Shown here: positions 1-12,245 of the stretch, piece after piece
Layout of the letters: each line of letters begins with the position of its first letter
Numbering within the stretch: the first letter of the stretch is position 1
NCBI RefSeq assembly: GCF_019703515.2
Contig: NC_059347.1
Location: 25,622,501 to 25,686,500, forward strand
DNA from: Myxocyprinus asiaticus
Taxonomy: Eukaryota; Chordata; Actinopteri; Cypriniformes; Catostomidae
Direction of reading: 5' to 3'
Length of the DNA stretch: 64,000 nt
The notes under the pieces: generated by a model
Told to the model about the DNA's origin: nothing
Databases searched by the model: none
What the model saw: only the letters and a program-made list of their open reading frames with translations
Program-made: the position numbers and the translations under genes

Positions 1-473
1 TCTGTCTGTGCTTATCGAAGTTCAAAACCACTGCCTCAGTGGCCAAAGCTGGAAGTGTCCAAATCACACTGACCATTGTTTATGTGAATGTGATTACTTG
101 GTTTCCATTGGATCTGAAACCATTTAGAAGATTGTGCACAACTCACTATGAGTAGTGCCACAGGGAAATATGTTTGCACTGATGCAAAAATGTCAGATGG
201 AGATGGTGCTTGTCAGTAATTTGGCCAGCCTGATCTCATGAAAAATTATGAAATTGTTGCAACATTTTTGCTAAATTAAATTTGTGTTTCATTACACATA
301 TTGCTCCAGTTTCGAGGTAAAATGTTCATTGAGGGGCACTAAAAGCAATTCAAATGTTCTCCCAAAAAGATGATGTTTATAAGGTTAATGCTCTATTGAG
401 ATTTAAATGAACAAAACCTACCTACTTAACCTAAACCTTTAACCAAAACCTAACCAAAAGTGTCAGAGTGTCA
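1..473. repeat. Dispersed repeat copy A (left part, split by a solo LTR)
   Basis: This stretch shares blocks with 15110-16230: a segment containing cagtggccaaagc, a segment with gaggggc followed by aaaagc, and an 'aacctaaac' tract. The order agrees in both copies, so this is a dispersed repeat of unknown class. It has no open frame of interest. It continues on the other side of the solo LTR at 479-1415, where a matching inverted segment is found. Confidence 0.5.
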
Positions 474-478
474 GTGAG

Positions 479-1415
479 TGTCAGAGTTCAGTCACTTGTT
501 GATTGTATTTTGTTGTCTTTGTGGTTGAGCTCTGACATTCTTGTTTAGTGTCTTGTCTAGTCTTTGTGAGAGTGCATGGCTCATCCTTTTGACACTGTTA
601 TGCATTCTCTTGTCTTCTTGGTTATTAGCATGAGTTCATTGCTCTCGTGTCAATTGTTTTGTGTTTGTCTCCTGTGACCTTGGGTGCACTTCACGTGGTG
701 CTTGCCTTGCGCTGCGCTTTCGGGTCGCGATCTGTTGTCATTTTGTGCTGGGGTTCGGCCGCTTTGGTCTTGGATGCCTGTTTATATGTGGCCAAGCTCC
801 TGCACAAATGTCCCATCTTGTCTGTCATTTGGCATGAGCGCATGTTGCTGTTGTCTCTGGCGATATGCGCTCGTGTCATTTGTGTGTTTGTGTCTGTGAG
901 AGGTGTGGCTTTGTTTTGTTTCTGTATTGCCACATGTTTCTCAGTCTTGTGTCATGCCCTTGCTTATGTCTCTCTCTTTCTTTTGTTTTGCAGGTCCCCA
1001 GTGATCTCAGCCCCATTGCCCTGGTTACTTCATTACCTTGTTAGCCGATCATCTGCGATACCTGTTCTCCTTGTTTTCCCTCCTGATTTTTCACCCATTT
1101 ATTCTTCCTGTGTGCTCTGTATTGTGTCAGTTCATTGTCTCTGTTAAGTCAGATCAGTCACATCTTGTTTATCTTCAGTCTAGTCTTTTCGGTCATGTTT
1201 ATTATCTGTCTGTAGGTTTTGTATTTATTTTGTTTCTCCCTTGTGAGAGTTTTCATTTCTGGTTCCTTTTTTGTTTTGTTATCATATTGGTTTTGTTTCC
1301 TTTTCTTTCCACCGTGAGAGTTTTGTGTGCTGTTTAGTTTTTCTTTTATTAAAAGCTAATCTTGTACTCTTGCGTTTGGGTCCTCCTCACTTCACGCTTT
1401 CAGCGATCCATGACA
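479..1415. mobile_element. Solo LTR, probably Ty3/Gypsy type
   Basis: The element begins TGTCA and ends TGACA, the TG...CA form of an LTR with a short terminal inversion. It is flanked by an exact 5-bp duplication, GTGAG, at 474-478 and 1416-1420, as an LTR-retrotransposon integrase makes. It is about 937 bp long. The T-rich body has no conserved coding motif, and the 166-residue open frame inside (647-1147) is chance. An attaaaag tract near 1350 may be its polyadenylation signal. No internal region or second LTR is present, so it is a solo LTR left by LTR-LTR recombination. The Gypsy assignment rests on the fish-like tail (tttgggtcctcctc near 1376) and the 5-bp duplication and is an inference. 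Confidence 0.75.
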
Positions 1416-1420
1416 GTGAG

Positions 1421-3650
1421 ATGATAGAGCATTAACCTTAAAGAAATCATCTGTTTTTAATAACCTTTTAATCTCACTATGGTAGTCTGTTTTTGCTGCA
1501 TTATGACATAAATCATGAATTATGACATTTAATAATTTTGATTACATTAAGTAATAATATGTACTTTTATTACGCATTTATAACATGTGAGTTTCAGTTG
1601 GTTCACAATTTGGCAGGTATCACATGAAAATCACCCTTTTTATTAATATTGTTATAACTGCATTTAAGTGATTTATAATGCATTTGTAGATGAGTTATTG
1701 TCAATGATTAACTCCTTTATAATAATCCCCCAGTAATCAGTAAAATTAAATGCAACCACACTTTTTCTGCTGTCGAACATGTATGTAGCCGATGTAGTTC
1801 ATCAAACAGGTTGACAATATCTTGCTATAATCACCTCTTTATGGCCTTTTATGCCCAGTGAGTACTTTTTACTGGCAGCTTTTATTATTTTTCATTTACC
1901 AGTACAGGGCAAACACTGAGGGACATATCTCAGCATTGACATTGGCTTACTCATGAAAATCCATTAGATGATCAATAAATGATGCAAAGCCAGAATTACA
2001 ACTGATGTTGCAGTGTGACCTCAGTAAATGGATCTATTTATTGATACAGCTGTAGCTATCTCTCCTTCTCTTAAATGTATTGGCATGAGTATTCTCCATT
2101 ACCCCTTCAAACCACATATTAATACCAGTCAGGTAACACCCAGTCTTGCTAACCAGTGCATAAAAAGCAGGCAGTGTTTAAGCCATCAAGTCAAATATGT
2201 AAATAATTCAGCGATTGTGCCATAAATTGCCTCAGGTTGAGGATGTCTTTGTCAAAGAAAAGACCAGTCTGCAAGAGTGCAGAGTGGGAATTTCCTTCTC
2301 ACAAACCCACACACTTGACATATTTCTGTTCCAATCCTAGAGACATATTTGAAGAGTGCAAAGCCTTCCAGAGACTGCTTCTGTTTCCACCTCAGTGATT
2401 TGGAAAACAGCAGCGATGAAGGCAGCAAGGTAATTAACAGATTTGCAAAAACCATTGTGAAGACAGCCAATAAAAGTCCTCTAGCTTATTATCTATAAGT
2501 AGATTAGAGTTACTACTGAGAAATTTAAAATGTGCTATATCACACTTCAACACACACTCTCAGAACAAACAGCTGTATGGCAAATAGGTTGGTAATATTC
2601 AGCAGTACAAGTCAAAAGAATACTGGCTTTGGTAACATGAGGCTAAACTTTCATCTAATAAAAATAATAATAATAAATTAAATTTTAACAACCTTAAAAC
2701 CTGAACAGGAGAAAATGTACTTGCATTGCTAACTCCCCCTCCCTCATTACTAATGCCTGTAACCATAGAAACTAAGAGCCCACTGGGACATAAATAAAAT
2801 GGATGAAAACGAAATTGAGATGGATCGTTTTATACTTATGCATTTATATATCCATATGTTTCCATCTGTTGAGTAAACAGTGGTATGATGACTACAGTTT
2901 ATATTTATCATTGAGAGATCTTGATCAACAACTACAAAACCAAATACTAAATACACATTCACACAAACGGTCCAAAACTGACATACATCCATTTGAATAT
3001 TCTTATCATATATGTATATGCAAGCACCACTCTTTGAAAACAAACACAGTATGATCCCTGTCAGTATTCCCAGCATCAATTAATGAAATTAATTAAATTA
3101 AATAAAATTAAAACATCAACACAGTTTCCAAATGTAAAAGTATGCTGTTTTCACTTGAAAGAAAAGCAGAAACTCAAAAGTCTTTCAACAAAAACAATCA
3201 ATAAACAATTTTTGTTTTCAAACCAGGAAAGACTTCATATAATAGTCTTCTAATAATCTTATTTTCCAAGATGATGATAATTTGGAAATAACAACGATTA
3301 CCTCATACTTTGATGATACGCCACACCTGCAATGCCCTATTTATTTGTGCATGTTTATTTTCTCACAGAGGAAGGTAAATATTGTTCACGCTCATAGAAA
3401 TTTAGCACTGAGAAGGGGAATTGTTTCTTGCTATGCCTCACAGTTGATCATTGGGTAGAAACAGCTGTTGCCCTTAGGAACCAAAAACACAGAAAAACAC
3501 ATGAACAGTATACAAACAGGAGTGGTGACTTATTCCCAAAGAAAATGTGTGGTAAGTCAGGAATTCGTTTTTTTGTACAATCATTTTTTTCTTATTACTG
3601 TCATGCCTTGAAAATTAAACCACTGAACAATACATAATGCCTCATTCTTT
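1421..3650. other. AT-rich non-coding DNA
   Basis: Apart from the end of repeat copy A (to about 1460) I see no gene, RNA or recognisable element here. Short open frames on both strands have no coding signature and no splice-site context. Confidence 0.5.
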
Positions 3651-3657
3651 GTACTGT

Positions 3658-4632
3658 GTATGTGTGTGTGTGTGTGTGGGGGGGGGGGGGGGGCAGGTTT
3701 AAGTGGTTTACAAGGACTTTTTTTTAGGTTACAAACTGGTAATTACAAGGGTGTTATGCTATAAATGTGGTTTATGAGGACATTTCTAGTGTCCCCATAA
3801 TTCAAATCACTTAAAAAAAACATACTAAATGGTGTCTTATTGAAAATGTAAAAATGCTGAACGTTTTTGTGAGGGTTAGGTTTAAGGGGTAGGGTTAGGG
3901 TTAGGGGATAGAATCTAGAGTTCGTACAGTATAAAATCATTATGTCTATGGAGAGTCCTCATAATGATAGCTGCACCAACATGTGTGTGTGTGTTTAGCT
4001 TTAGTCTGGGGACAAAATTGTCCCTATCTTAAACTTCTCCCCCAAAAGGAGGTTTTGTCAGACCTCCCTTAATTAGAAAATATCTCTCAATTGAAAAAAA
4101 AAAAAAAAAAAAACAAAAAAAACAAACAAAAACAAAACAAAACAAAACAACACAAAACAAATAAAACGGTATTTTGGGTTAGTTTGTAATCATTATAATT
4201 AGTTATTGTAATATAAAAAACAATAGAAGCTGATGGTACAGTGTGTACCCATTGAGATGTAAATGTGTGGGTATGTGTGTGTTTACTTTCTAAGCTATAG
4301 TTTGGGAACAAATTTGTATTCAAAAGTGAGCTGAATAAAAAATAAAAAATAAAAAAAAGAAAAAGAAAAAAAAAGAAAAAATAATTTTTAAAATTCTAGT
4401 AATGCAAATAGTTTTCTGTTACAGTTAAGTTTAGGGTATGGGTTAGGGTTAGTTTTAGTACTATAATTAGCTTTATTTAAAACCAATAGAAGTCTATGTT
4501 ACTGTATGTCCCCATTTAGATAGCTGAGCAAGCATGTGTGTCTGTGTGTGTGCACTAGCTTTGCTACATATTTCAGATTCCCTATGACCTCCCACTCCCC
4601 TAGCGGCTAATTGGCCCCCAAACACACACACA

Positions 4633-4676
<44 letters not shown>

Positions 4677-4970
4677 TGTTGGTGCAGCTGTCATTATGAG
4701 GACTCTCCATAGACATAATGATTTTTATACTGTACAAACTATAGATTCTATCCCCTAACCCTAACCCTACCCCTAAACCTAACCCTCACAAAAAAACTTT
4801 CTGCATTTTTACATTTTCAATATAACATCATTTAGTATGTTTTTTAAGCGATTTAAATTATGGGGACACTAGAAATGTCCTCATAAACCACATTTATAGC
4901 ATAATACCCTTGTAATTACCAGTTTGTAACCTAAAAAAAGTCCTCGTAAACCACTTAAACCTGCCCCCCC

Positions 4971-5001
<31 letters not shown>

Positions 5002-5010
5002 ACACACTGT
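3658..5010. mobile_element. Foldback element with about 340-bp inverted arms
   Basis: The arms at about 3658-3995 and 4663-5010 are inverted copies of each other at roughly 90% identity. Each arm runs from a TG or CA microsatellite through a homopolymer G or C run (about 17 G near 3680, about 24 C near 4975), then a shared block including gtggtttatgaggacatt, then two or three TTAGGG-like units, to the motif tgcaccaacatgtgtg at the loop. The 670-bp centre carries two decayed direct copies of part of the arm and poly-A. No transposase frame is present. It looks like a non-autonomous foldback DNA element; I cannot assign a superfamily or define a target duplication. Confidence 0.7.
4621..4676. 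repeat. CA / CGCA microsatellite
   Basis: A CA tract interrupted by about eight CGCA units. It forms the loop-side border of the right arm of the foldback element. Confidence 0.9.
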
Positions 5011-5701
5011 TCTATTTGCCTTTTTGAAGGGAACACAACCTCACTGCTAACAGTGTGGTGTGGAAACAGTGTGGTGACGAAGTGAGGCCGGTGACAGCAT
5101 AAATCATGCACACATGTAGTGCAATGCGAACATGTAGCTGATTCACTTAACCCAGCATAAGTCAACAGTCACATCTCAGAAAACATGTGCACTGTGGCTA
5201 TATATTAAAAAGCCTTCGGACGGTTATAGCTGATATACTCCATCATCTTTATATCACCAACCTTGTGGAGGAACAACAAAAGATCTTGGAATTCAAACCT
5301 TCTGACATTTTGATAAATGTTACAACACATTTCAATGTCAAGAATTGCACAGCTTATCAGAGCAGAATAAAATGGACAAGACAAATGATAAGCACAGGCA
5401 TGGATAAAATGGAGATGCCTCATCTGTTGTATCCTGCATCACTGTAAGATGATGCAAACAATTCAAACAAATGTTTTGATGCGTTCTATCATGCAATATA
5501 GTTGGCAACTTTAGTTTGGCTTAATGGAAAGTACTACAGCAAAACAATAAATAAAAAAATAAATAAATCTCATTAAAGGATTCTATCATTGGTTAAGGTA
5601 AAGGTCAGACTAAAAACACAAAACCTCACATTCGGTTGACATTATAGGGAGACCATCATATCTATCAGTTACTGTTCCACTAACATTAAAAAAAAAAAAA
5701 T
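5011..5701. other. Non-coding DNA
   Basis: No gene or repeat recognised. The 86- and 72-residue frames at 5187-5447 and 5205-5423 overlap on opposite strands and have no family motif. Confidence 0.45.
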
Positions 5702-5710
5702 TATTCCAGC

Positions 5711-6145
5711 GGGGTCCTGGGTAGCTCAGCAAGTATTTACGCTGGCTACCACCCCTGGAATCGCGAGTTCAAATCCAGGTCATGCTGAGTGACTCCAGCC
5801 AGGTCTCCTAAGCAAACAAAGTGGCCCGGTTGCTAGGGAGGGTAGAGTAACATGGGGTAACCTCTTCGTGGTCACTATTAATGTGTGGTTCCCGCTCTCG
5901 GTGGAACACGTGGTGAGTTGTGCATGGATGCCGCGGAGAATAGCGTGGGCCTCCACATGTGCTACGTTTCTGCGGTAACGCGCTCAACAAGCCATGTGAT
6001 AAGATGTGCAGATTGATGGTCTCAGACATGGAGGCAACTGAGATTCATCCTCTGCCACCCAGATTTAGGCGAGTCACTATGCAACCACAAGGACTTAGAG
6101 CATATTGGGAATTGGGTATTCCAAATTGGGGAGAAAAAATAAAAA
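5711..6145 (+). mobile_element. Full-length tRNA-derived SINE
   Basis: The copy is about 435 bp and flanked by an exact 9-bp duplication, TATTCCAGC, at 5702-5710 and 6146-6154. The 5' head is tRNA-like, with an A-box-like tagctcagcaag near 5722 and a B-box-like gagttcaaatcc near 5766. The unrelated body begins near 5796 and contains ggttgctagggagggtagag. It ends in a short A-rich tail. A second copy, truncated at its 5' end, lies at 28406-28766. SINEs of this kind are transcribed by RNA polymerase III and moved by LINE machinery. The head is too diverged to be a working tRNA gene. Confidence 0.85.
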
Positions 6146-6154
6146 TATTCCAGC

Positions 6155-9100
6155 TTCAAGACAAGTTAAGCTCGGAGACCGTGTAGCGCATGTTTACAGA
6201 ATAACAGTTTATAAAATTTTAGGATTTAATAAACCTTTTATTCTTAAAATTTTTACTTGTTGTCTATTATACCACAATTTATTTTACACTGTTTATAGCT
6301 AAATACATGTGCAGCACAACTGAAATCTGAAATCACAACTGAGATGCCAGTCTTTCTGAAGCTTGTCTTAATGTAGACAGTCACAATTTCTGAGTATTTA
6401 TCCGAACTCCCTCAGGCTCAAGTACTTTGGTCAGTACTTTGCCCAAGACGTCAAATGTTGCCATGTGTTTCATTATAGATAAATTCACCATAGATAAATA
6501 CTCTATAAAAGCTAAAAAAAAGAAACAACTGTTTTGTTCACACTGCACCCAAATCACATTTGCATTCCAAATCCAGTCTTAAGGAAAGACTGTCCACACT
6601 GAAATTTTTCCAAGGAATGCAATCAATTTGTTAAGAAGAACGACTTGAAATCCAATCTGACCAATTATCCTAAAGCATGTTTCCAAAAATTATTATTTAT
6701 TGTAATCAGATTTCACAAAACATATCCATATGGTTTGGGTGGGGTTTGTAAATCTGTAATATGCTTTATTGCTGTTCACATTACAGACAACTAAAATGAT
6801 TAGATATGATTAGAAGTGAGAGATAAAAAATATTTTTTTTTTTTTACAATAATAATACTAATATAAAAACATATATCAGATTTCAGAAATAAAAATCAGA
6901 TTTTTGCTGTCTGTCATAACAAAGCCAATAATGAGGATGGTCCTTTATTCAGTAGGCCTATATCTCATACATAAAAAAAATGTAAAAAAAATCTACTAAT
7001 TATAATTGTGCATCAAAACAGGTATGATGTAAACATCTTTCTGAAATCCATTCCACCTTAAGCTCTAATATGAATGCACAATTGAGAAATAATTCATAAG
7101 TTATTGCTTTTAGCGGACCACATTATCACATGTATACCAATATGTACTCTGTATCTCACAATATACATAATATGTACCGCGTGTGCCTGTATTCTGTTAG
7201 GAGTTATAGAAACGCTACCACTCACCAAAACTGCTGAATATGTGAATCATGTTTTTGAGCCCAAGTGCGGTGGTTGTTTTTGCTTACTCTCACACTACAT
7301 TTGCATGTGATATTTACTTTAAAGCTGGACTAGTCTGCTTGGATCAGAAGTTTCTTATATTTACATGCTTTTGATTTCCCCCTTTTTCATATTTCATTTG
7401 CTCTTGATTAATATTACCGTGTGAAAGAAAACCTCATCTATAAAGTTGTCTAACATGATAAATGGGGCCATGTTAGCATGAGAGATATGATATGCAAATA
7501 ATTGATCTATTTACTGTGTGGATGTCTGAGTTGGGAATGCTTTGTGTGTGGGGGGGGGGGAATATCCTAATCTTCGAAGACAGGAAATTCTGATCCCTTG
7601 TGAGCCTTTGCCCAAGCAAGCATGTTACGATAGGGAATTCAATCTCAATGCAGGACGTCTTGGTGTGGGACAATATGAGTCATTCAAGAGACAAACACTT
7701 TATTTCTCCAAGACGTTTGATGTATAGAGGGGACACAGGGTTAAGAAGGCGGGAGTTCAGAATTATTCATATTCACCAAATGAAACAAGCAAGGACTAAA
7801 TTAAATGAGTATTTTGCTGTAGATGCTTTAAACCAGTCAACACTCTTGCACTGTTTTATAAAACCACAGCGAACATTACATTTGTGTGTCCCCACCATCG
7901 AGAGCATGTCTGAGATCATGGAATGGCTGAAAAGCCAACAAGTCACTGTTATTTTAAAATGAGCACCTTTGTGAAAATGTAATTTCCCTTTATAGTTCAA
8001 CCGTGACACATTTATGTGACTTTTATTCTTCAACCATGCTTTTCTTCTTCCTTTGCATATGGACACACATGATAAGCACTGTATATTTTATATGTTGCAA
8101 CAGCAGCGCCTGCAGCTGTATGGCTCTCCGCATTGTGTTTACCATGAACACTCGCCTTCTAGTGTTATTTTTTAGGTAATTCTTGCTGTTTAATTGATTC
8201 ACGATTTGTGAGCTCTCTACAATAGAAAAGAGAGAGACAGAGAGAGGTGTGTGTGGGGTGTCAAAACACATTGGGTCTATACCGAAGGTGGGATGTGCAT
8301 TGTGACACTGGAAGGGTAGGCTTCAGTTACTCGTGCCACTTTATTTTCCCCATCAGTTTGAAGTAAAATTATTTTATTTCCAGATATCATATGTGTGAAT
8401 TGATTAGTGTGATTTTTTTTGGAAAGAAATAACTTCTGACCCTTATAAAGCCAGCTTGTAATTTTCTGATGGGGTGGCAGGGCCAATGGCTTTTGACATC
8501 ACTGACATCAAACTGATCATAACGCTTCTAGAGGCAACAATTTTTTAATGTTTAAAAGAGTGCAGGATTTGAGTGTTATGATGGAATTGGACGATGGTCA
8601 TTAAAATAAGATTTAATTTTTGGCCTACTCCTCACACAAAGCTTTCATATAGCTTTGGAAGATTTGGAATTTAGCGCACAAATAAAATAATTACTTTTAT
8701 GTTCACATTTATGGCAACTCTGAAATTCTGGAAACTCTCTTTCTGTTCCACAGTGAACAATACAATAAAACTTAAATGATAAAATAACCAGAATAACATT
8801 TAAAATACAGACCAAGGGTGACATTTTGGTGGTGCAGGCAAAAAGTTGCCCCAGTGACATTTTGCTATGAGAGTTTGTTGCCTTTTTTATTATTTGCACC
8901 AGCCTCTATATGTCTCTATAAACTGCAGGGACATCGGCAAAACTTTCCCATTTCATTAATGCCAACATTGCTTTCACCTTGGAGAAATATGAAGCTGGTT
9001 ATGATACATAGTTGTCAAACCGTTATATGGCAGTCGCTTTTATTGAAGGAGCACATTATAGGATGGAAATAGGACTGGCGATATAAAAGCACTACATAAA

Positions 9101-9920
9101 TTAACTAATGAATATCCAAATGCATATAGCTCAGCGCCACATGACTGAAAGCGATTACAATCTGAGCATGTTGATTTGGAGGCAGGAAGATGCTAACGTG
9201 AACTGATAGAAATTTCAACTGCTAGGAGAAAGACCAAACTGCAAGGAAATTATGCCTAAATAATATACTGATTTGTTAAAAGGAAAAAGAAAAGAAAGAA
9301 ACAGCCAGTATATCACTTCTATCTTCTGAACATGATAAAGATTAAACTATACAGTTGCTTGAGTCTTTCCAATTCCATGGTTACTATAGTTCATGTGAGC
9401 TGCTGACTTGTGCTGTAACCTTTTAGTGAGGACACAATATCACCTAGCCAGAGGAAGAGAAATGGATTGATCTCACTATAGTTAACTGTAATTAATGGCC
9501 CTCTGTCCACATTTAGAGTCCTGTAGGCAGGATTAATGTGACAGAGCACCTGATAAACCCAGCCTAGTTCTCTGATAATGTCCCAGCTCCCCTGATGTAT
9601 GCAGAGTGAACTGTTTGCACTTGGGATAAAATAATTCAAAACGCAAATCCAATCTCATTAAACGTGAATTTGTGATATAACTCATTATTTGGACATTGCA
9701 TCTCATGAATCATACTTTCTGGTGCCACATCCAACCTTGGTAGAGAAGGGATAATTCTGTTATTAAAAAAGTATAGAAAATTCATTTTATGTTTAAACAT
9801 GATGATTTGTTTTCAATAGAGTTCTTTAATGTTTGTTGGCCCATAAAATCAAGTGGGAACCTTATATCACGTGTCTGGAATTCTGGAGGAGGCGGCCACA
9901 ATTAGAGCATGACTTCTGGT
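6155..9920. other. Non-coding DNA
   Basis: I see no gene or well-delimited element. There is a G run at 7549-7560 and several A/T homopolymers. Open frames up to 120 codons (7600-7962) overlap frames on the other strand, match no family I know and lack exon borders. Confidence 0.45.
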
Positions 9921-10165
9921 GGGGGCAGTGGTAGCTCAGCGGTTAAGGCTCTGGGTTACTGATCAGAAGGTCGGGGGTTCAAGCCCCAGCACCGCCAAGA
10001 TGCCACTGTTGGGCCCTTGAGCAAGGCCCTTGACCCTATCTGCTCCAGGGGCGCTGTATCATGGCTGACCCTGCACTCTGACCCCAGCCTAGCTGGGATA
10101 TGTGAAAAAGAAGAATTTCACTGTATATGTGCAAATGTATAATGTGTGATGAATAAAGAAAAATT
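9921..10165 (+). mobile_element. tRNA-derived SINE, V-SINE/HAmo-like
   Basis: The 5' head is tRNA-like: A box gtagctcagcggtt at 9931 and B box gggttcaagcccc near 9975. A conserved central block follows (ttgggcccttgagcaaggcc), and the 3' end is gaataaagaaaaatt. This arrangement is that of fish V-SINEs, including HAmo of cyprinids. About 245 bp. I could not define a clear target duplication. The copy looks fairly young because the head and central block are well preserved. Confidence 0.8.
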
Positions 10166-11394
10166 ATTAAAAAATTATAAATTATAATTAATTATAAATT
10201 AATTATAGAATATGCTGTCAGAATTAATAAATATAATTATGTTTTAGTGTTCAGTCATGCGCATAAACCACAGCATGTGGCCAAACTCTTGATTTGATAT
10301 ATAACACATTGTTTTATGATGGCAAATCAGCCAAACACATATTGCAGACAGATAACACTTAAACAGAAAATCCAATTAATCATAAGGAATTGTGATTTCC
10401 AGAAACTGGGCCATAAACTACTTCATATAAAACAAAAGCTGACATGTCTTTGATTACTTATGTCATTCTGGCTGTGGCATTTATTTCTGTGGCATTACAA
10501 CAGCTAAATGTAACACCTAATATGGATGGTGACTTTTTTCGTTTGATGTCTATTAGTATTCAATGAATGAATGTGTAACTTTAATCTGACATTAGTTTTT
10601 CACACATTAAGCCTACCCATATTTTTATCAGCGCAAAAATAAATGTAAAAAACTGGTTATTCAAACTTATCTGTGATAAGCAACAGTTTGACAGACATTT
10701 TATATTTTCCCTCAGCATAACTCAAACAGTTTATAACAGAAAGATAATTTTTTTTTTATTAAAAATTATTTAACCAGACCAAATGTATGAAATACAGGCC
10801 CTGATTGTCTATAAAATAAATATTCTATTGAAGCAAAATCAATATCACATGAGCAAGTGTGCCGTTGTACTGAATATGAGCATGATAGTGATTCAGCCGC
10901 ATGGTATTCACAACAATGCTGATATTCTGTACAACAGCATGACTGTGAATGTGATATTGCTTTTATACAACAGTTCTATAAACAAGAAGGTAATGTTGAG
11001 TAACCTACATTTTTAGACACGATAAGGCCAGATATTTTTTATATTTTTCTTTCACTAATGAAAAGAGTTCCAGATAATGCAAATTAGGATCAATCGTGCG
11101 ATGCAGTTGAACATAACAGGGTGATTCTCCGATTACAGGCATATTTCTGTCCCTGGGATGTTTTTCTAGGAAAACATTTTTCACACAGCTATTTTGAAAA
11201 GTCCATAGTGAGTTTAGACAAAGACCATATTATTAGCAAATTTTAAGTATAAATCTGGATTTTGTTCTTTATTTCCTTTAATTTATACCTGTCCCTAAAG
11301 TGTGCCATGAGAGATTGTCAGGTGTGCCGTGGACAATTATAGATTGCACAAAATAAATAAATGCATAAATAAAATAAATAAATAAAATAATCGG
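10166..11394. other. AT-rich non-coding DNA
   Basis: A palindromic run of ttataattaattataa follows the SINE tail at 10170-10210. Beyond that I see no gene, RNA or bounded repeat. TTTA/ATAAA-rich low-complexity sequence lies at 11348-11392. Confidence 0.45.
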
Positions 11395-11612
11395 GGGTCG
11401 GAATCCTGATTGATTACAGAAGTAGTCAATTGCCTGCTTGACAACCGCAGTCCTACCGAGGCAGATCGCTTGATTGGTTACAGCTATGGCCAATCGCGTG
11501 CTTGGCTACATCTGCGCGTGCACAGTAAATCTGTGTCTGACAATCCTTACCGCTTCCCTCTCCCGGCCTCACTCTCTACAGAGCATTACTCGACCACGCC
11601 CCTGTCTCCACA
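11395..11612 (-). mobile_element. Decayed Gypsy-type LTR (3' LTR of the adjacent pol relic)
   Basis: Read on the minus strand, the segment starts TGTGGAGACAGGGGCGTGGT at 11612, directly downstream of the pol relic. The start resembles the solo LTR at 58789-59194 (TGTGGCAG, GGGGCGTGGTCGAG, then an aagcggtaagg block). Its inner half (11464-11509) is repeated in the opposite orientation at 29035-29080. The distal end is not clear, so the left limit is approximate. Confidence 0.6.
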
Positions 11613-12245
11613 TAACCCCACTGGCCGACTTTCGCCGGGGACCCATCTGGCCTGTCACCCATTCCTCCCCATTTCTAGAGAGGAAATCCATGGCAGCCAT
11701 CTGCACCCACGGCCTGTGGACCACCTCGAACTTCAAAGTGCCAGATACCAACAGGTGATCTGCGTGTTGGCATCCTTCATGCGATGGAGCCACTGGAGCG
11801 GGGCGTGATCCAAACAGAGGGTGAAAGCCCACTCCAACAGATAGTACCGGAGGATGAGGACATTAGTGCTTCCGACTAATGTACAGCACGGTGCTCTCCT
11901 CCCCCTCCACCACCTGGGACAGCACTGATCCCAACCCCCTGTCTGACGTGTCCATCTGCAAGATAAAAGTGAGAGAGAAGTCAGGGGAGTGTAAGAGCGG
12001 TCCGCCACAGAATGCAGCTTTCACTCGCGTCAAAGCCTGCTAACACGGCTCCGTCCACTGGACCGGGTCTGGTGCTCCCTTTTCAGTGAGATCAGTCAGC
12101 GGGCTGGTGACATCTGAATAATTAGGTACAAATCTACGATAATACCCAGCCAGCCCCAAAGAACTGTCTCACCTCCTTTTTGGTCTTGGGTCTCGGACAG
12201 GCCGCAATTGCTGTGGTCTTATCAATTTGGGGCCGCACCTACCCA
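11613..12245 (-). pseudogene. Ty3/Gypsy retrotransposon pol relic (RT end to RNase H and beyond)
   Basis: On the minus strand this shows the region between reverse transcriptase and integrase of a Ty3/Gypsy pol polyprotein, scattered over several frames. Recognisable pieces, in order: the [11 protein letters not shown] stretch after the RT palm; an RNase H start with a TDTSDRGLG-like segment broken by a frameshift; LYISRK; the DHAPLQWLHRMKD block; and KFEVVHRPWVQMAAMDFLSR with a decayed acidic position. Stops and frameshifts lie between all of them, so no enzyme can be made. The usual integrase domain is missing, and the copy runs straight into LTR-like sequence at 11612. The 132-codon plus-strand frame at 11410-11808 is only its antisense shadow. 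Confidence 0.8.

Noticed and set aside
647..1147. 166-codon open frame on the plus strand
   Set aside because: It lies wholly within the solo LTR at 479-1415, has extreme Leu/Cys/Phe composition caused by T-rich sequence, and matches no protein family.
3885..3910. Interstitial telomere (TTAGGG) array
   Set aside because: Only two or three imperfect units in each arm, embedded in the foldback repeat; this is part of the element and no chromosome-fusion scar is implied.
5711..5795. Possible tRNA gene
   Set aside because: Same reason: a diverged tRNA-derived SINE head with a target duplication around the whole SINE.
9921..10000. Possible tRNA gene
   Set aside because: A- and B-box-like motifs are present, but the segment is the head of a SINE; the cloverleaf is imperfect and is joined to the SINE body and tail.
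11410..11808. 132-codon plus-strand open frame
   Set aside because: It is antisense to the decayed Gypsy pol and LTR, whose motifs are on the minus strand.
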